A stretch of 64,000 nucleotides of DNA from Desmospora profundinema (GCF_031454155.1 NZ_JAVDQG010000001.1:682001-746000); one strand, 5' to 3'; positions 9,186 through 19,055 are shown, counted from the first letter of the stretch. Notes: generated from the sequence alone by a model not told the origin. Numbers and translations: made by a program.

Positions 9186-11066
9186 ATGAAAACGCCTCAC
9201 AAAAACGATCCGGAACGTCGCTTGTTTCTTAAAACCTTTTTAGCAGGCTCCGCCCTGTTTATTCTGGAAACCTGGGGAATCGATCGGATGGCACGAACAT
9301 GGGCGAATACAGGCAGCGCCCCTTCCGATTTCCCGCGTTTTCAACCACGCCATCCAGCCGGTGAAGGGTTTCCCCAGTCCGTCGCTTCCGGTGACCCGAC
9401 CCCCTCCGGCGCCCTGTTGTGGAGCCGGGTGGATCCCGATCTGACGGATGGGCTGAGTGCTCCCCTGGATACGAGCCTGATCCGCTGGTTGGAGCAATCC
9501 CCGAATAACGATTGGGACGCCTTCCGCAACGAGATCGAAAAAGGGGGGTGGGTGATGGTGGAAATCGCCAAAAGTTCCACCTTCGGCGACGTCAACCTCA
9601 CCGGGTTCACCCCCGTCTGGAACGATTTCGACCATGTGGTAAAGGTGGACGTAGACGGCTTGTTGCAACCCCAGACTCTCTACTATTACCGTTTCATCAC
9701 CCATACGGGTCATGTCAGCCAGACCGGCCGCTTTAAGACTATGCCTCCCGCAGGGGCGTCGGTCTCTTCGATCCGGTTCTCCTATGTCAGCTGCCAGGAT
9801 TATACCAACGGATACTATACCGCCCTGCGTTACGCCGCCGAAGAGGAAGTGGATCTGGTGATTCACCTCGGAGATTACATCTATGAATCCGTCGGGGACC
9901 CCACTTACCAGAACCCCCTTCCCGACCGGGCCATTACACTGCCCAGCGGAAAAACCAAAGCCCACAGCTTGGCAGACTATCGATATCTCTACCAGCGGTA
10001 CCGATCGGATCCGGACCTGCAAAAACTGCATGAACGGCATGCCATGGTAAGCATATGGGATGATCATGAATACGCCAATGACACCTATTATCCCGCCGTC
10101 GCTCCCGACGAAAACCCCGAACCGGACCCCGAACGGCGGCTGCTGGCCAACCAAGCTTGGTTTGAGTATACCCCGGCCCGGGTCTCTTTTGACAAGCATA
10201 AGAGCTTCGAAGATTCGATCCAAATCTATCGCTCCCTATCCATCGGCGATCTCGCCCATGTCATCCTCACCGATGAACGGCTCTACCGCAGCCCTCACCC
10301 ATGTGGGACAGGCACATGGAATCGGTACTTCAGCCGAGGATGCGACCAGATGAACGCTTCGGACCAAACAATGTTAGGAAACAAGGGGCAGAAGGAATGG
10401 TTCCTGAACGAGGTGACCTCCTCGTCCGCCGTCTGGAAGATTTGGGGGAATGAAGTCCAATTCACCCCCCTAAAACTGCTGAACCGATATCTCAATCTGG
10501 ATGCCTGGGACGGCTATGCCGGCGAACGCCGGGCATTGACCCGCTCTATCAAGGAAGCCGGGGTAAAAAACTTTATCGCCATCACCGGAGACCTTCACTC
10601 CTTTGAAGCCAACTTGATCCTGGAAGAGTACAATCGGGACACCTCCCATGCCGTCGGGGTGGAGTTCATGGTGGGTTCGGTCACCTCCTCCAACCTGAAG
10701 GAAATGGTCACACAGGTAACCCGTTTTCGCGGCATGTCCCATTCAACCGGCTCTCCTTCATCCCCCATCCCGCCCCAGTCGATGAAGGAAATCGTCGATC
10801 AGCTCTCTACTGATTCCGTCTCACCGCAGTCCATCATCGGGTGGATCTTAGACAAGCTGAATCTGCTCATCTACAATGAAAATCCATGGATTCGTCTGTT
10901 CAACAGCAGTACCCACGGCTACTGCGTGATGGAGCTTACCCCGCAAAAAGCAACCTGGACCGCATACAGCGTGGATGACATCCGGTCCAATAACGGAGAT
11001 AAAACCCTGTTGTTCCAATGCGAAGTTCCCAGAGATGACGCTCATATCCGGATATTGAAAAAATAA
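9186..11066 (+). CDS. phoD: alkaline phosphatase D, Tat-exported phosphodiesterase/phosphatase
   Basis: 626 residues. The N-terminus carries a twin-arginine signal, ERRLFLKTF, followed by a hydrophobic stretch, so the protein is exported folded by the Tat system. The PhoD N-domain signature SVASGDPTPSGALLWSRV is followed by the metallophosphatase core: HLGDYIYE, SIWDDHEYANDTY and AITGDLHSFEA supply the Asp, His and Asn metal ligands. Its role is phosphate scavenging from phosphodiesters and teichoic acid under phosphate limitation. I start at the second of two adjacent ATGs, with GGAGG 6 bases upstream; a longer frame starts in AT-rich non-coding sequence. The Pho-box-like promoter lies about 35 bases upstream of the start. 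No tat genes are near. Confidence 0.93.
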   Translation: MKTPHKNDPERRLFLKTFLAGSALFILETWGIDRMARTWANTGSAPSDFPRFQPRHPAGEGFPQSVASGDPTPSGALLWSRVDPDLTDGLSAPLDTSLIRWLEQSPNNDWDAFRNEIEKGGWVMVEIAKSSTFGDVNLTGFTPVWNDFDHVVKVDVDGLLQPQTLYYYRFITHTGHVSQTGRFKTMPPAGASVSSIRFSYVSCQDYTNGYYTALRYAAEEEVDLVIHLGDYIYESVGDPTYQNPLPDRAITLPSGKTKAHSLADYRYLYQRYRSDPDLQKLHERHAMVSIWDDHEYANDTYYPAVAPDENPEPDPERRLLANQAWFEYTPARVSFDKHKSFEDSIQIYRSLSIGDLAHVILTDERLYRSPHPCGTGTWNRYFSRGCDQMNASDQTMLGNKGQKEWFLNEVTSSSAVWKIWGNEVQFTPLKLLNRYLNLDAWDGYAGERRALTRSIKEAGVKNFIAITGDLHSFEANLILEEYNRDTSHAVGVEFMVGSVTSSNLKEMVTQVTRFRGMSHSTGSPSSPIPPQSMKEIVDQLSTDSVSPQSIIGWILDKLNLLIYNENPWIRLFNSSTHGYCVMELTPQKATWTAYSVDDIRSNNGDKTLLFQCEVPRDDAHIRILKK

Positions 11067-11081
11067 AACCCTTATAACGAA

Positions 11082-11118
11082 CCCCCGCCTCTTCTTACCG
11101 GCGGGGGGCTTCATTTGT
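11082..11118 (+). terminator. terminator of phoD
   Basis: Perfect 8-bp stem CCCCCGCC/GGCGGGGG with a 10-nt loop, followed by a broken T-rich tail. Confidence 0.7.
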
Positions 11119-11142
11119 TAAGGACGATTTTTTGTGAACAAC

Positions 11143-11168
11143 AAAAAAGCCCCCATGAAAGGGGAGCT
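11143..11168 (-). terminator. terminator of the DUF4870 gene
   Basis: AGCTCCCC/GGGGGCT hairpin followed on the minus strand by six T, 6 bases past the stop. Confidence 0.75.
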
Positions 11169-11174
11169 CCTCTG

Positions 11175-11579
11175 TTATTTGATGAAGCGGATCGTAAGTG
11201 GATAGCGGTAAAACTGACCGCTGTTCGCTCGGATCGAAGCAATAATCACGATTACAATCCAATAGATGGAGATCGCAACCCCTAGAAAGAACCCTAAGCC
11301 CATAAACAAAATCAGAAAGAGCTCCAACAAAAACAGTCCGATCAAGCCGATCACACCCAGGACGATGGTCAGCCCAATCGCATACAGGAAAAACGAGATT
11401 TGAAAGTTTAACGATTCCTTGCCCTGGTCGTCGATAAAATCATGCTCTTCTTTTTTCAACAACCAGATAATCAACGGCCCGGCAAAATTTCCGAAGGGGA
11501 CGATAAAACAACTAAGTGACAACAAGTGGGTCAGCATTCCCCATGTCCGTGCCTGTTCAGGAATAGGCGTCTGTTCCAT
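11175..11579 (-). CDS. DUF4870 (Tic20-like) membrane protein
   Basis: 134 residues. The family hallmark is visible: TWGMLTHLLSLSCFIVPFGNFAGPLIIWLLKKEEHDFIDDQGKE spans residues 12-55, followed by NFQISFFLYAIG and two long hydrophobic segments, giving about four membrane helices. DUF4870 proteins are small integral membrane proteins of unknown function, common in Bacillales. The start MEQTPIPEQ is chosen because GGAAGGAG lies 9 bases upstream; the frame extends 41 residues further without family match. The DUF4328 gene lies just upstream on the same strand, so the two probably form one unit of small membrane proteins. Confidence 0.85.
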   Translation of the reverse strand: MEQTPIPEQARTWGMLTHLLSLSCFIVPFGNFAGPLIIWLLKKEEHDFIDDQGKESLNFQISFFLYAIGLTIVLGVIGLIGLFLLELFLILFMGLGFFLGVAISIYWIVIVIIASIRANSGQFYRYPLTIRFIK

Positions 11580-11676
11580 GATCGATTCTCCTTCCAAAGC
11601 TTTAGCTTGATGGATGATTCTCTTTTTTTCAACCAAGTAAACCACTCTTCTAAAAAGGTAGGTGTTCTTTAGGTGC

Positions 11677-12378
11677 TTACATCCAAGCCCGCGCCTGTTC
11701 ATCCTGCGGCATAAGACGGCGTCGTTCTTCTTGCCGTTCGGTCAGCTTGCGCACAAAGAAAATAGCCAGCAAAGCGGAAACGATATCAACAAGGCCGGTA
11801 AGAATAAACAAATTGTTGACAGACATCATGGCATCGATCGTCTCCTCAGCCCGCCATGAGAATAGTAATGATTGGTTCGAAAGAATATTCCCAACTATAA
11901 ACAAGATCCACCACGCCAGAACCAGCCCAGCCACCGGTTGCGTTTTCCAGGAAGTGTTTGGCTCTTTCTCCACTGCGGGATCACTGGCTTTCCACGCTTC
12001 CCGTGCAGCATTGAATGGTTGAATCAGATTGGCAATCGGGATAAAGTACCAGCCCACTGCCCATCCAGGGGTAAATTTCAATTCCTGCGCCCCAAGAGAG
12101 GGAAGGTTACGGTGAATCCGATGCACCCACATACAAAACACGACCACCAGGGCAATACCCAAAGGAAACATGATAAGCCCCACTAAGAAACCAGTGATTA
12201 CGACAAGGAAGAAAGCCGCATTTTCTTCCAACTCCACTTCGTTTACCGCACTGGACATAAGCGAATTCTCTACGAATATTAAAGCAGTCGTCAACAATGA
12301 GAAAACGATATAAGCCACAAATAAGATCTGAACCCACTTGGCACGACCCTGGGCAGATTCATAAGGGTGTTCGTTCAC
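11677..12378 (-). CDS. DUF4328 domain membrane protein
   Basis: 233 residues starting at a GTG that has AAAGGAG 8 bases upstream; the in-frame ATG further up has no such site. The DUF4328 signature is plain: FCMWVHRIHRNLPSLG, then the conserved TPGWAVGWYFIPIANLIQPF and EAWKASDP near residues 110-150. There are four predicted membrane segments and a charged C-terminal tail. The function of the family is unknown. It is upstream of the DUF4870 gene with about 100 bases between, probably cotranscribed. Confidence 0.82.
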   Translation of the reverse strand: MNEHPYESAQGRAKWVQILFVAYIVFSLLTTALIFVENSLMSSAVNEVELEENAAFFLVVITGFLVGLIMFPLGIALVVVFCMWVHRIHRNLPSLGAQELKFTPGWAVGWYFIPIANLIQPFNAAREAWKASDPAVEKEPNTSWKTQPVAGLVLAWWILFIVGNILSNQSLLFSWRAEETIDAMMSVNNLFILTGLVDIVSALLAIFFVRKLTERQEERRRLMPQDEQARAWM

Positions 12379-12549
12379 ATAACCCGCTCCTTTAACTGAA
12401 ATGAACGATACTACTATACATGTGGAATCTTGTCGTTTCAATACAAAAATCGGAATTCATTTAAAGAAGTATGAATTTCTCCCTTCCAAGACGATAAAAA
12501 CCTACGGAGATGGACCAAAATTCGGGATTGAGAACCAGTGTGAGGGGCT

Positions 12550-12578
12550 TTGACTCTGTCCAAAGAACAATCTATGCT
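12550..12578 (+). promoter_or_regulatory. sigma-A-type promoter upstream of the surface protein
   Basis: TTGACT and TATGCT are separated by exactly 17 bases. The next confident start codon is 329 bases downstream, so the transcript would have a long leader that includes a possible 23-codon ORF. Confidence 0.6.
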
Positions 12579-12616
12579 ATGTTCAAATCATTACAAAAAA
12601 GGGGTGGAAGATTCAT

Positions 12617-12688
12617 ATGAATGATCCATGGCTGGATGTGGAGACGGTACACTCTGACATTGTTCAATCATCCCTGGCCATCCATTAA
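12617..12688 (+). CDS. possible 23-residue leader peptide
   Basis: Short ORF MNDPWLDVETVHSDIVQSS plus four residues, with GGGGTGG 9 bases before its ATG. It lies 39 bases after the promoter at 12550 and 218 bases ahead of the surface protein gene. It is acidic and otherwise featureless. It may be a leader or chance; the rest of 12379-12906 shows no other gene. Confidence 0.25.
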   Translation: MNDPWLDVETVHSDIVQSSLAIH

Positions 12689-12906
12689 ACAGAGAGATTC
12701 TTCACCCGTCAACACTCTCCTTATACCTCCGCACATATACACAGTCCTCCTCCTAAGCCGCCCGACTTCCAACACTCACCCCGATGATAGACAGCTACTA
12801 CTTTTGCCCCATTTTTTCGCAAAAGGGACCCAAAGAGACCACACCGTGCGAATAACTGTTTATGAGGGGACAACCCTCTCCATTCAGATCACAGGAGGAT
12901 GGCAGA

Positions 12907-13941
12907 ATGAAGAAGTCATTGCGCACGGTCTTATTCCTTTTCTTCGCGTTGGTCCTGTTGGTCCCCAACGCAGCCTTTGCTAACCAAGGCAACCCGACAG
13001 GCGCCTCATTGAAGTTTACCGCAGGGGCGGAAGGCGACTGCAAAGAAATCGTGGCAACGGTGAAAAACGGCGGCGACGGGGACATGGTGGAGAAAGTAAA
13101 GTATGCGGTTTATTACAGCGAAAGCGGCAATCCGAAGAATGGCGAAGTGGTCCATGAGGGAGAAGTGGAACCGCTGACTGCCGGAGCCGATGTCACACTT
13201 ACCTTCACACCGGAGAAAAACGGGAACTACATGTTCAAAGCTTACCAAGAATCGACTCACCCCGGAAAAGGTGAGCTGTGGAGCGAAGCCGTAAAGATCG
13301 AAAACTGCTCCAGTGACAGTGAAGAGCCTGGGGAAAAACCCGGTGAAGAGCCTGGAAACGGGGAAGAGCCTGGGGAAGATACTCCTCCGGGAGTTTGCAC
13401 AGAACTGGACTGGGACAAGATTACCGAAGATGACATCCATGAAGTGACCCTGGATGAAAAGGTGAAAGGCGATCAATTGGTGATCACCGCCACCCTGGAT
13501 GGAGCGAAAGAAGCCGAAGGCGAATGGGAATTGATGGCCGGTTTGCTGGAAGCGGACGAGCCTCTGATCGAGAAGAGCAAGTCCGGTAAAGGCGTCTCCC
13601 AAACCTTCACCATCCCGTTGGATAAGCTCAACAAAGAAGGGGACTATGCGGTAATCGTCTTCTTCACGGGAAGCGTGGACGGAAAGAACTGCCAGGTTGG
13701 AGCGGGTATCTCCTTCTTCGAGTTGGTGGATGAGGAAGACAACACTGTTGAAATACCGGAAAAACAGCCTAAGCAGCCTCAAACCCCGGAAGAAGTAAAG
13801 AACATCGAGAACAAAATGAAAGGCGGCAAAATGCCGAAAACCTCCATCGACGGACCGACTTCCATGGCGGTGGGCGGAGCGATGGTGCTGGTCGGCCTGG
13901 CCCTCCTCTTCTTCCGGCGCCGTCAAATTATGACGGGCTGA
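12907..13941 (+). CDS. cell-surface protein with variant sortase signal MPKTS
   Basis: 344 residues: signal peptide (residues 1-26, cleavage near AFA-NQ); a first beta-rich domain (27-134) with Cys45 and Cys134; an acidic Glu/Pro/Gly linker of repeated EEPGE units (139-160); a second domain (163-275) with Cys164 and Cys262; a Pro/Gln/Glu-rich stalk; then MPKTS at 309-313, a hydrophobic segment and the arginine tail RRR. This is the layout of a sortase-anchored protein, but the motif departs from LPXTG at its first and last positions. Start MKKSLRTVLF has AGGAGG 9 bases upstream. No sortase gene is in the window. Ligand or role unknown. The two domains each with one Cys pair look like a duplicated module. 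Confidence 0.75.
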   Translation: MKKSLRTVLFLFFALVLLVPNAAFANQGNPTGASLKFTAGAEGDCKEIVATVKNGGDGDMVEKVKYAVYYSESGNPKNGEVVHEGEVEPLTAGADVTLTFTPEKNGNYMFKAYQESTHPGKGELWSEAVKIENCSSDSEEPGEKPGEEPGNGEEPGEDTPPGVCTELDWDKITEDDIHEVTLDEKVKGDQLVITATLDGAKEAEGEWELMAGLLEADEPLIEKSKSGKGVSQTFTIPLDKLNKEGDYAVIVFFTGSVDGKNCQVGAGISFFELVDEEDNTVEIPEKQPKQPQTPEEVKNIENKMKGGKMPKTSIDGPTSMAVGGAMVLVGLALLFFRRRQIMTG

Positions 13942-13950
13942 TCCCCGTCT

Positions 13951-13974
13951 CCCCCGGACCCTCCGGGGGTTTTT
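13951..13974 (+). terminator. terminator of the surface protein gene
   Basis: CCCCCGGA/TCCGGGGG stem with a 3-nt loop, followed by TTTTT. Confidence 0.88.
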
Positions 13975-14003
13975 CATTTTCAGGATCCAACGGGAGATAC
14001 CAC

Positions 14004-14263
14004 ATGATGAAACCACAAAAACCATATTCTTTTGTTTTCTACGGGTTTGTGCTCCTAGTCTGGTTGTAATTTCGCTTTAATACGGCTGATAAACCGGAAT
14101 AGGTCACCTATTTGTCCGAAATAGGAGCCATTTTATCCCCAGTGTCTTTTGGCTTCATCACCTTACGGAAGAGGACGAAGAAGCAAAAAAAGAAACCCTG
14201 ACTATCGCCATCCTATCAAGCACATTTTCGATTCTATTCTTGTTTTTCTATTTGTTTGGATGA
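14004..14263 (+). pseudogene. decayed small membrane protein gene
   Basis: An ATG with GGGAG upstream opens a 21-codon hydrophobic ORF (MMKPQKPYSFVFYGFVLLVW) that stops at TAA. About 85 bases later another frame reads out a plausible C-terminus: acidic TEEDEEAKK followed by a hydrophobic segment TLTIAILSSTFSILFLFFYL and a stop at 14261. The two halves look like one small two-helix protein split by frameshift and stop mutations. They could also be two unrelated short frames. Confidence 0.35.
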
Positions 14264-14285
14264 TGGAAAGCCTCCCCGCATAATG

Positions 14286-14321
14286 AAAAGCCGTTCACGA
14301 GGGTGCCACTCGCTAACGGCT
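14286..14321 (-). terminator. terminator of the CxxC small protein gene
   Basis: AGCCGTT/AACGGCT stem continuing into GCGAG/CTCGT. On the minus strand it is followed by TTTTC, 33 bases past the stop. Confidence 0.6.
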
Positions 14322-14353
14322 ACAGGCTATGGTAGAGAGATCACAAAACATTT

Positions 14354-14569
14354 TCACTTGAAGTAACTGTCCATGGCCATGCAATCGTTGCAATACAGTT
14401 TATCCAGATCCAGCCCCATCAGTTCCATACGACCCAGGGGTTGCATCCGCTCGGAGAGGGCTTTCAACATTTCTTCGCGGCTGGTTTTGGTTTCAATCAC
14501 CCGCTCACAAGTGTCGCAGGTGGCATAATATTCCCCTGTGTTTTCATCAAAATGAATCACGCTGATCAC
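14354..14569 (-). CDS. small protein with two CxxC motifs
   Basis: 71 residues. CDTCERVI near residue 18 and CNDCMAMD near residue 60 form a four-cysteine pair suited to binding zinc, separated by a helical segment REEMLKALSERMQPLGRM. The N-terminus MISVIHFDENTGEYYATC resembles the first strands of a zinc ribbon. I do not recognise the family. It is a separate short transcript with its own terminator, next to the MazG-like gene on the same strand. Confidence that it is coding is fairly high because both Cys pairs are regularly placed. Confidence 0.65.
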   Translation of the reverse strand: MISVIHFDENTGEYYATCDTCERVIETKTSREEMLKALSERMQPLGRMELMGLDLDKLYCNDCMAMDSYFK

Positions 14570-14683
14570 CTCGGTTTATTATGCCGGCGGATGTCTAAAG
14601 AGTATGCACATCCGCATAAACAGGATATCAACTGACCCGCTTTTCTCCCAGGTGAACAGCTTTCATAAAACATAAACCAACTC

Positions 14684-15010
14684 TTATTCGTCCATCACTC
14701 TTTCCAGGAACAGCTTTTCCTTAAACCCACCACGTTTTTCCGCCTTGCCTGCACGAATCATCTCCAGCTCACCAGGTGTGGAACCGTGGATCTCGGTAAG
14801 GACATGGATTAACTCAAGCATATCAGCCAATTCTTCCAATGCTGCGTCGTCATCTTCCGCTCTTAAATATTCCTCTAACTCTTCATAAAGCTTTTTTCTT
14901 ATTTCCTTCCGATATTCTTTATCATCCATCACCCGAATGACCGCTTGCTTCCCGGAAGCGAAGATGATTTTAGGGATTCGGTCACGAATCAATTTATTGT
15001 AGATCCCCAT
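14684..15010 (-). CDS. MazG-like nucleotide pyrophosphohydrolase (phosphoribosyl-ATP diphosphatase-like)
   Basis: 108 residues of the all-alpha NTP pyrophosphohydrolase fold. The opening YNKLIRDRIPKII and the metal-binding ExxE...ExxD motif, seen as KLYEELEEYLRAEDDDAALEELADMLE (residues 40-66, read as separate blocks), are characteristic. These small stand-alone proteins hydrolyse non-canonical or excess nucleoside triphosphates. It is annotated in many Bacillales as a phosphoribosyl-ATP pyrophosphohydrolase homologue, although no histidine biosynthesis genes are nearby, so a house-cleaning role is more likely. The substrate is unproven. Confidence 0.82.
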   Translation of the reverse strand: MGIYNKLIRDRIPKIIFASGKQAVIRVMDDKEYRKEIRKKLYEELEEYLRAEDDDAALEELADMLELIHVLTEIHGSTPGELEMIRAGKAEKRGGFKEKLFLERVMDE

Positions 15011-15085
15011 CCATTCTTCCTCCTATCAACCGCTCTTAACTGAATCACTACACTGGTCATAACAGAAGAGTCCTCATACCACAAT

Positions 15086-15108
15086 AACCCCCGCCATTGG
15101 CGGGGGTT
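15086..15108 (-). terminator. terminator of the glycine cleavage operon
   Basis: Perfect 10-bp stem AACCCCCGCC/GGCGGGGGTT with a 3-nt loop, located 15 bases past the gcvPB stop. Confidence 0.75.
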
Positions 15109-15123
15109 TCATCAAACAGGTGC

Positions 15124-16587
15124 TTATTCCGCTTCCTTCTCCCACCGCACCACGGGTTTGCGGGCGGCGGTCACTTCGTCCAGGCGCTTCACCACGGTGT
15201 GGTGAGGGGCTTCCTGGATCACTTCCGGGTTTTCTTCCGCTTCTTTGGCGATCTGGATCATCACATCCACAAAGTGGTCCAGTGTTTCTTTGCTTTCCGT
15301 TTCCGTCGGCTCGATCATCATGCATTCTTCCACGATCAACGGAAAGTAAACGGTCGGCGGGTGGATGTTAAAGTCCAGGAGCCGCTTGGCCATGTCCAGG
15401 GTGCGGACCCCCATCTTTTTCTGACGGTTGCCGGATAACACGAATTCGTGTTTACAACGATTGGGGAAAGGTACGTCAAAATGGTCCTCCAACCGCTTCA
15501 TCAGGTAGTTTGCGTTTAAAACCGCATCCTCGGAAACGCGGCGGAGTCCGTCGGGACCCATGGTGCGGATGTAGGTGTAGGCACGGACCAGCATGCCGAA
15601 GTTGCCGTTAAAGGCTTTCACCCGCCCGATGGATTGCGGAATGTCAAAGTCAAAGTGATAACCCTCATCCGTTTTCATCACCAGGGGAGCCGGCAGGAAC
15701 GGCGCCAGAATCTCCTTCACCCCGACAGGACCGGAACCGGGTCCGCCGCCTCCGTGAGGGGTGGTAAAGGTTTTGTGCAGATTGAGGTGGACCACGTCAA
15801 AACCCATGTCCCCCGGGCGAGAGTGACCCAGGATGGCGTTGGCGTTCGCCCCGTCATAGTAGAGGAGGCCGCCGGCCTGGTGAACGATGTCGGCGATTTC
15901 CTTGATCTCTTTCTCAAACAGCCCCAACGTGTTGGGATTGGTCAGCATCAGGGCGGCCGTGTCCTCGCCTACTACCTCTTTCAGATCCTCCACACTGACC
16001 AGACCCTGATCATTGGATTGGACCGTCACCGACTCAAAACCGGCCACCGTGGCACTAGCGGGGTTGGTTCCGTGAGCGGAGTCCGGAACGATTACTTTGG
16101 TCCGCTGGTGATCCCCCCGGCTGTGATGATAAGCCTTGATCATCATCAAGCCCGTCCATTCCCCTTGTGCTCCTGCGGCGGGCTGGAGAGTCACACGATC
16201 CATCCCTGTGATTTCGGCCAAATCCTGCTGCAATTCATACATCAATTGGAGTGCCCCCTGCACCGTCTCCACCGGCTGGTAGGGATGGATCTGGGCGAAA
16301 CCGGGATAGCGGGCCACATCTTCATTGATTTTGGGGTTATATTTCATGGTGCAGGAACCCAGCGGATAAAAGCCGTTGTCGATCCCGTGGTTGCGGCGGG
16401 AAAGTTCGGTATAGTGGCGAATCAAATCCAGCTCGGAGACTTCCGGAAGCTCCGCCGGCTTCTCCCGCACCATCCCAGCCGGAATTCGTTCGGATACATC
16501 CTCGGACGGCACATCGGTTGCCGGAAGACTGTAAGCCACCCGTCCCGGTTTGCTCATCTCGAAGATCAACGCTTTGTCTTCGCTCAT
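15124..16587 (-). CDS. gcvPB: glycine dehydrogenase (decarboxylating) subunit 2
   Basis: 487 residues, the C-terminal half of the P protein in organisms that split it. It carries the pyridoxal phosphate lysine in [18 protein letters not shown]. Other family blocks are [13 protein letters not shown] and [15 protein letters not shown]. Together with GcvPA it decarboxylates glycine and passes the aminomethyl group to lipoyl-GcvH. The ATG overlaps the end of gcvPA by 4 bases, so the two subunits are translationally coupled at what should be a 1:1 ratio. Last gene of the riboswitch-controlled operon. Confidence 0.95.
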   Translation of the reverse strand: MSEDKALIFEMSKPGRVAYSLPATDVPSEDVSERIPAGMVREKPAELPEVSELDLIRHYTELSRRNHGIDNGFYPLGSCTMKYNPKINEDVARYPGFAQIHPYQPVETVQGALQLMYELQQDLAEITGMDRVTLQPAAGAQGEWTGLMMIKAYHHSRGDHQRTKVIVPDSAHGTNPASATVAGFESVTVQSNDQGLVSVEDLKEVVGEDTAALMLTNPNTLGLFEKEIKEIADIVHQAGGLLYYDGANANAILGHSRPGDMGFDVVHLNLHKTFTTPHGGGGPGSGPVGVKEILAPFLPAPLVMKTDEGYHFDFDIPQSIGRVKAFNGNFGMLVRAYTYIRTMGPDGLRRVSEDAVLNANYLMKRLEDHFDVPFPNRCKHEFVLSGNRQKKMGVRTLDMAKRLLDFNIHPPTVYFPLIVEECMMIEPTETESKETLDHFVDVMIQIAKEAEENPEVIQEAPHHTVVKRLDEVTAARKPVVRWEKEAE

Positions 16588-17930
16588 ACCAATCCCTCCA
16601 GTACACGGGCCAATCCGTCGATCTCTTCCCGGGTCCGCAATTCGGTCACCGCTAACAGCATGGCACCCTCATACTCGGGATAGTCGCGGCCCAGATCGTA
16701 TCCGCCAATGATCCCCTGCTGTAAGAGGGCTTGATTCACCATCCCCACCGGTTTCGCCAGCTTTACGGCGAACTCATTGAAAAAGGGTTGGTTAAACAGA
16801 GGTTCTACACCCGGCACTTGAGACAATCGCTTCCGGGCATATCCCGCTTTATCCAAGTTGAGGCGGGCCAGTTCCTGGACCCCCTGTTTACCCAGTGCCG
16901 TCATCCAGACGGCGGCGGCCAGCGCATTTAAGGCCTGGTTCGAACAGATATTGGATGTCGCCTTTTCCCGCCGGATGTGCTGTTCCCGTGCCTGCAAGGT
17001 AAGAACGAAACCGCGTTTGCCCTCTTCATCCACCGTCTGGCCGACGATCCGCCCCGGCACTTTGCGCATCAGCTTCCGGGTGACCGCAAAAAAACCGCAG
17101 TGGGGACCGCCAAACTGGACCGGAATTCCCATCGGCTGGGCATCCCCCACCACGATGTCCGCCCCGTATTCACCCGGCGGCTGTAAAAGGCCCAGGGAGA
17201 TCGGGTTGGCACTGACGATAAAGAGGGCTTTCTGTTGGTGAGCCAGACTCCCCGCCCGCTCCAGATCCTCCAAATTGCCGAAGAAATTGGGGGATTGGAC
17301 GGCCACTCCGGCCGTATCTCCGCTGATGGCGGCAGCCAAAGCATCCCAATCAGTCACCCCGTCCTTTTCGGGAATCTCACGAACCGTCAACCCCAGACCC
17401 TTAGCTTGCGCCGCCAAGATCGCCCGCGATTCCGGATGGACCGTGCGGGAGATGAGGATCTCCTTTCTGCGGGTAACAGCGGAGGCCACTCCGGCCGCTT
17501 CCGCCAGAGCTGTGGGGCCGTCGTACATGGAGGAGTTGGCCACCGCCATCCCCGTCAGCTCGCTGATCATGGTTTGAAACTCAAAAATGGCCTGCAATTC
17601 CCCTTGGCTGATCTCCGGTTGGTAGGGAGTATAGGCCGTGTAAAACTCAGAGCGGGAAATCACGTGGTTGACCACGCTGGGAATGTAGTGTTCATAGGCA
17701 CCGGCACCCAAAAAAGAGACCGCTTGGTTGAGCGGGGTGTTTTGGTTGGCCAACCCGGATAAATGACGCGTCAAAGACGGTTCATCCATCGCTTCCGGTA
17801 TGGACAACCGGCCGCGAAAGCGGACTTCCCCGGGAATATCATCAAACAATTGATTGACGGAATCCAGCCCCAGCACCGCCATCATCTCGCGGCGGTCCTC
17901 CTCCGTCATGGGCAAATAACGAAAGTTCAT
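16584..17930 (-). CDS. gcvPA: glycine dehydrogenase (decarboxylating) subunit 1
   Basis: 448 residues, the N-terminal half of a split P protein. It starts [21 protein letters not shown] and contains [38 protein letters not shown] and [10 protein letters not shown], all standard GcvPA blocks. It forms an alpha2beta2 enzyme with GcvPB. It sits 27 bases downstream of gcvT and overlaps gcvPB by 4 bases. Expression is expected to follow glycine through the upstream riboswitch. Confidence 0.95.
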   Translation of the reverse strand: MNFRYLPMTEEDRREMMAVLGLDSVNQLFDDIPGEVRFRGRLSIPEAMDEPSLTRHLSGLANQNTPLNQAVSFLGAGAYEHYIPSVVNHVISRSEFYTAYTPYQPEISQGELQAIFEFQTMISELTGMAVANSSMYDGPTALAEAAGVASAVTRRKEILISRTVHPESRAILAAQAKGLGLTVREIPEKDGVTDWDALAAAISGDTAGVAVQSPNFFGNLEDLERAGSLAHQQKALFIVSANPISLGLLQPPGEYGADIVVGDAQPMGIPVQFGGPHCGFFAVTRKLMRKVPGRIVGQTVDEEGKRGFVLTLQAREQHIRREKATSNICSNQALNALAAAVWMTALGKQGVQELARLNLDKAGYARKRLSQVPGVEPLFNQPFFNEFAVKLAKPVGMVNQALLQQGIIGGYDLGRDYPEYEGAMLLAVTELRTREEIDGLARVLEGLV

Positions 17931-17957
17931 TCAGACTCCTCCTCCGGTCATCGGCGT

Positions 17958-19055
17958 TTACGCTCGGGGTCGCTGGTAAAAAGGGGTTTTCACGATCTTG
18001 GCAGCTACACGTTTGCCCCGGATCTCCACATCCACTTCGGTTCCCAGCTCCGCATGCTCCGCACGCACCAAAGCCAAGCCGACGTTTTTCTTTAAGGTGG
18101 GCGATTGGGTTCCGGAAGTCACTTCCCCGATCTCCTTTTCCCCCATAAACACCGGATAATGGGAGCGAGGAATCCCGCGTTCAATCATCTCCAACCCCAC
18201 CAGTTTGCGGGGAGGGTCTTCCGCTTTTTGCTTTGCCAACACTTCCTGACCGATAAAATCCCCTTTGTCCGGCTTGACTGCAAAGCCGATGCCGGCCTCG
18301 ATCGGGGTGATACTGGCGGACAGTTCGTTCCCGTACAAAGCCAGTCTCGCTTCAAACCGCAAGGTGTCCCGGGCTCCCAGCCCACAGGGGAGGACATCTT
18401 TTTCCCGCCCCGCTTCCAAAATTCGTTTCCAAAGCGTAGGAGCATCATCGGCGTTCAGATACATCTCAAACCCGTCCTCCCCTGTATAACCGGTGCGGGA
18501 GATCAGGGCTTTCGTCCCCCCCACTTCTACTTCTTCCTCAAAGCGGAAGGGGCGGATGACAGACAAGTCGGTGTCCGTACACGCTTGCAGCACTTCTTCC
18601 GCCAAGGGACCCTGCAGGGCGAGTTGAGCCACCTGATCAGAGATATTGCGGACGGTGACATCCCCTGTGGCATGTTTCTCGATCCACTCCACATCCTTGT
18701 CCGTGTTGGCGGCGTTGACCACCAACAGGTAGGAGCCGTCTTGTCTGTGATAGACCAACAAATCATCCACAGTACCGCCATCGGGATAGCACATTGCAGT
18801 ATACTGCACCTTGCCCGGCGACAGCTTGGAGACATCGTTGGTGGTCAGCTTTTGCACCAAGTCCAACGCATCGCTCCCCAGGATCTCCACCTCTCCCATG
18901 TGGGAAACATCAAACAGCCCCGCCCGAGTGCGAACCGCCTCGTGTTCCGCTTTGATCCCGCTGAACTGGACCGGCAATTCCCAGCCGCCGAAGGGAACCA
19001 GTTTGGCCTCATCCCGGTATGCGGGATACAGGGTGGTACGTTTCAGTTCGGCCAT
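17958..19055 (-). CDS. gcvT: aminomethyltransferase (glycine cleavage T protein)
   Basis: 365 residues. It transfers the methylene unit from aminomethyl-lipoyl-GcvH to tetrahydrofolate and releases ammonia. Family blocks: [50 protein letters not shown] and the C-terminal GCV_T barrel [23 protein letters not shown]. The start [10 protein letters not shown] has GGAGGTG 5 bases upstream; a longer frame runs back into the leader RNA and is rejected. First gene of gcvT-gcvPA-gcvPB, preceded by a 210-base spacer and the glycine riboswitch. Confidence 0.95.
   Translation of the reverse strand: MAELKRTTLYPAYRDEAKLVPFGGWELPVQFSGIKAEHEAVRTRAGLFDVSHMGEVEILGSDALDLVQKLTTNDVSKLSPGKVQYTAMCYPDGGTVDDLLVYHRQDGSYLLVVNAANTDKDVEWIEKHATGDVTVRNISDQVAQLALQGPLAEEVLQACTDTDLSVIRPFRFEEEVEVGGTKALISRTGYTGEDGFEMYLNADDAPTLWKRILEAGREKDVLPCGLGARDTLRFEARLALYGNELSASITPIEAGIGFAVKPDKGDFIGQEVLAKQKAEDPPRKLVGLEMIERGIPRSHYPVFMGEKEIGEVTSGTQSPTLKKNVGLALVRAEHAELGTEVDVEIRGKRVAAKIVKTPFYQRPRA

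Noticed and set aside
15634-16683. Long plus-strand frames opposite gcvPB, gcvPA and gcvT
   Set aside because: They are antisense shadows created by the codon bias of the real genes.
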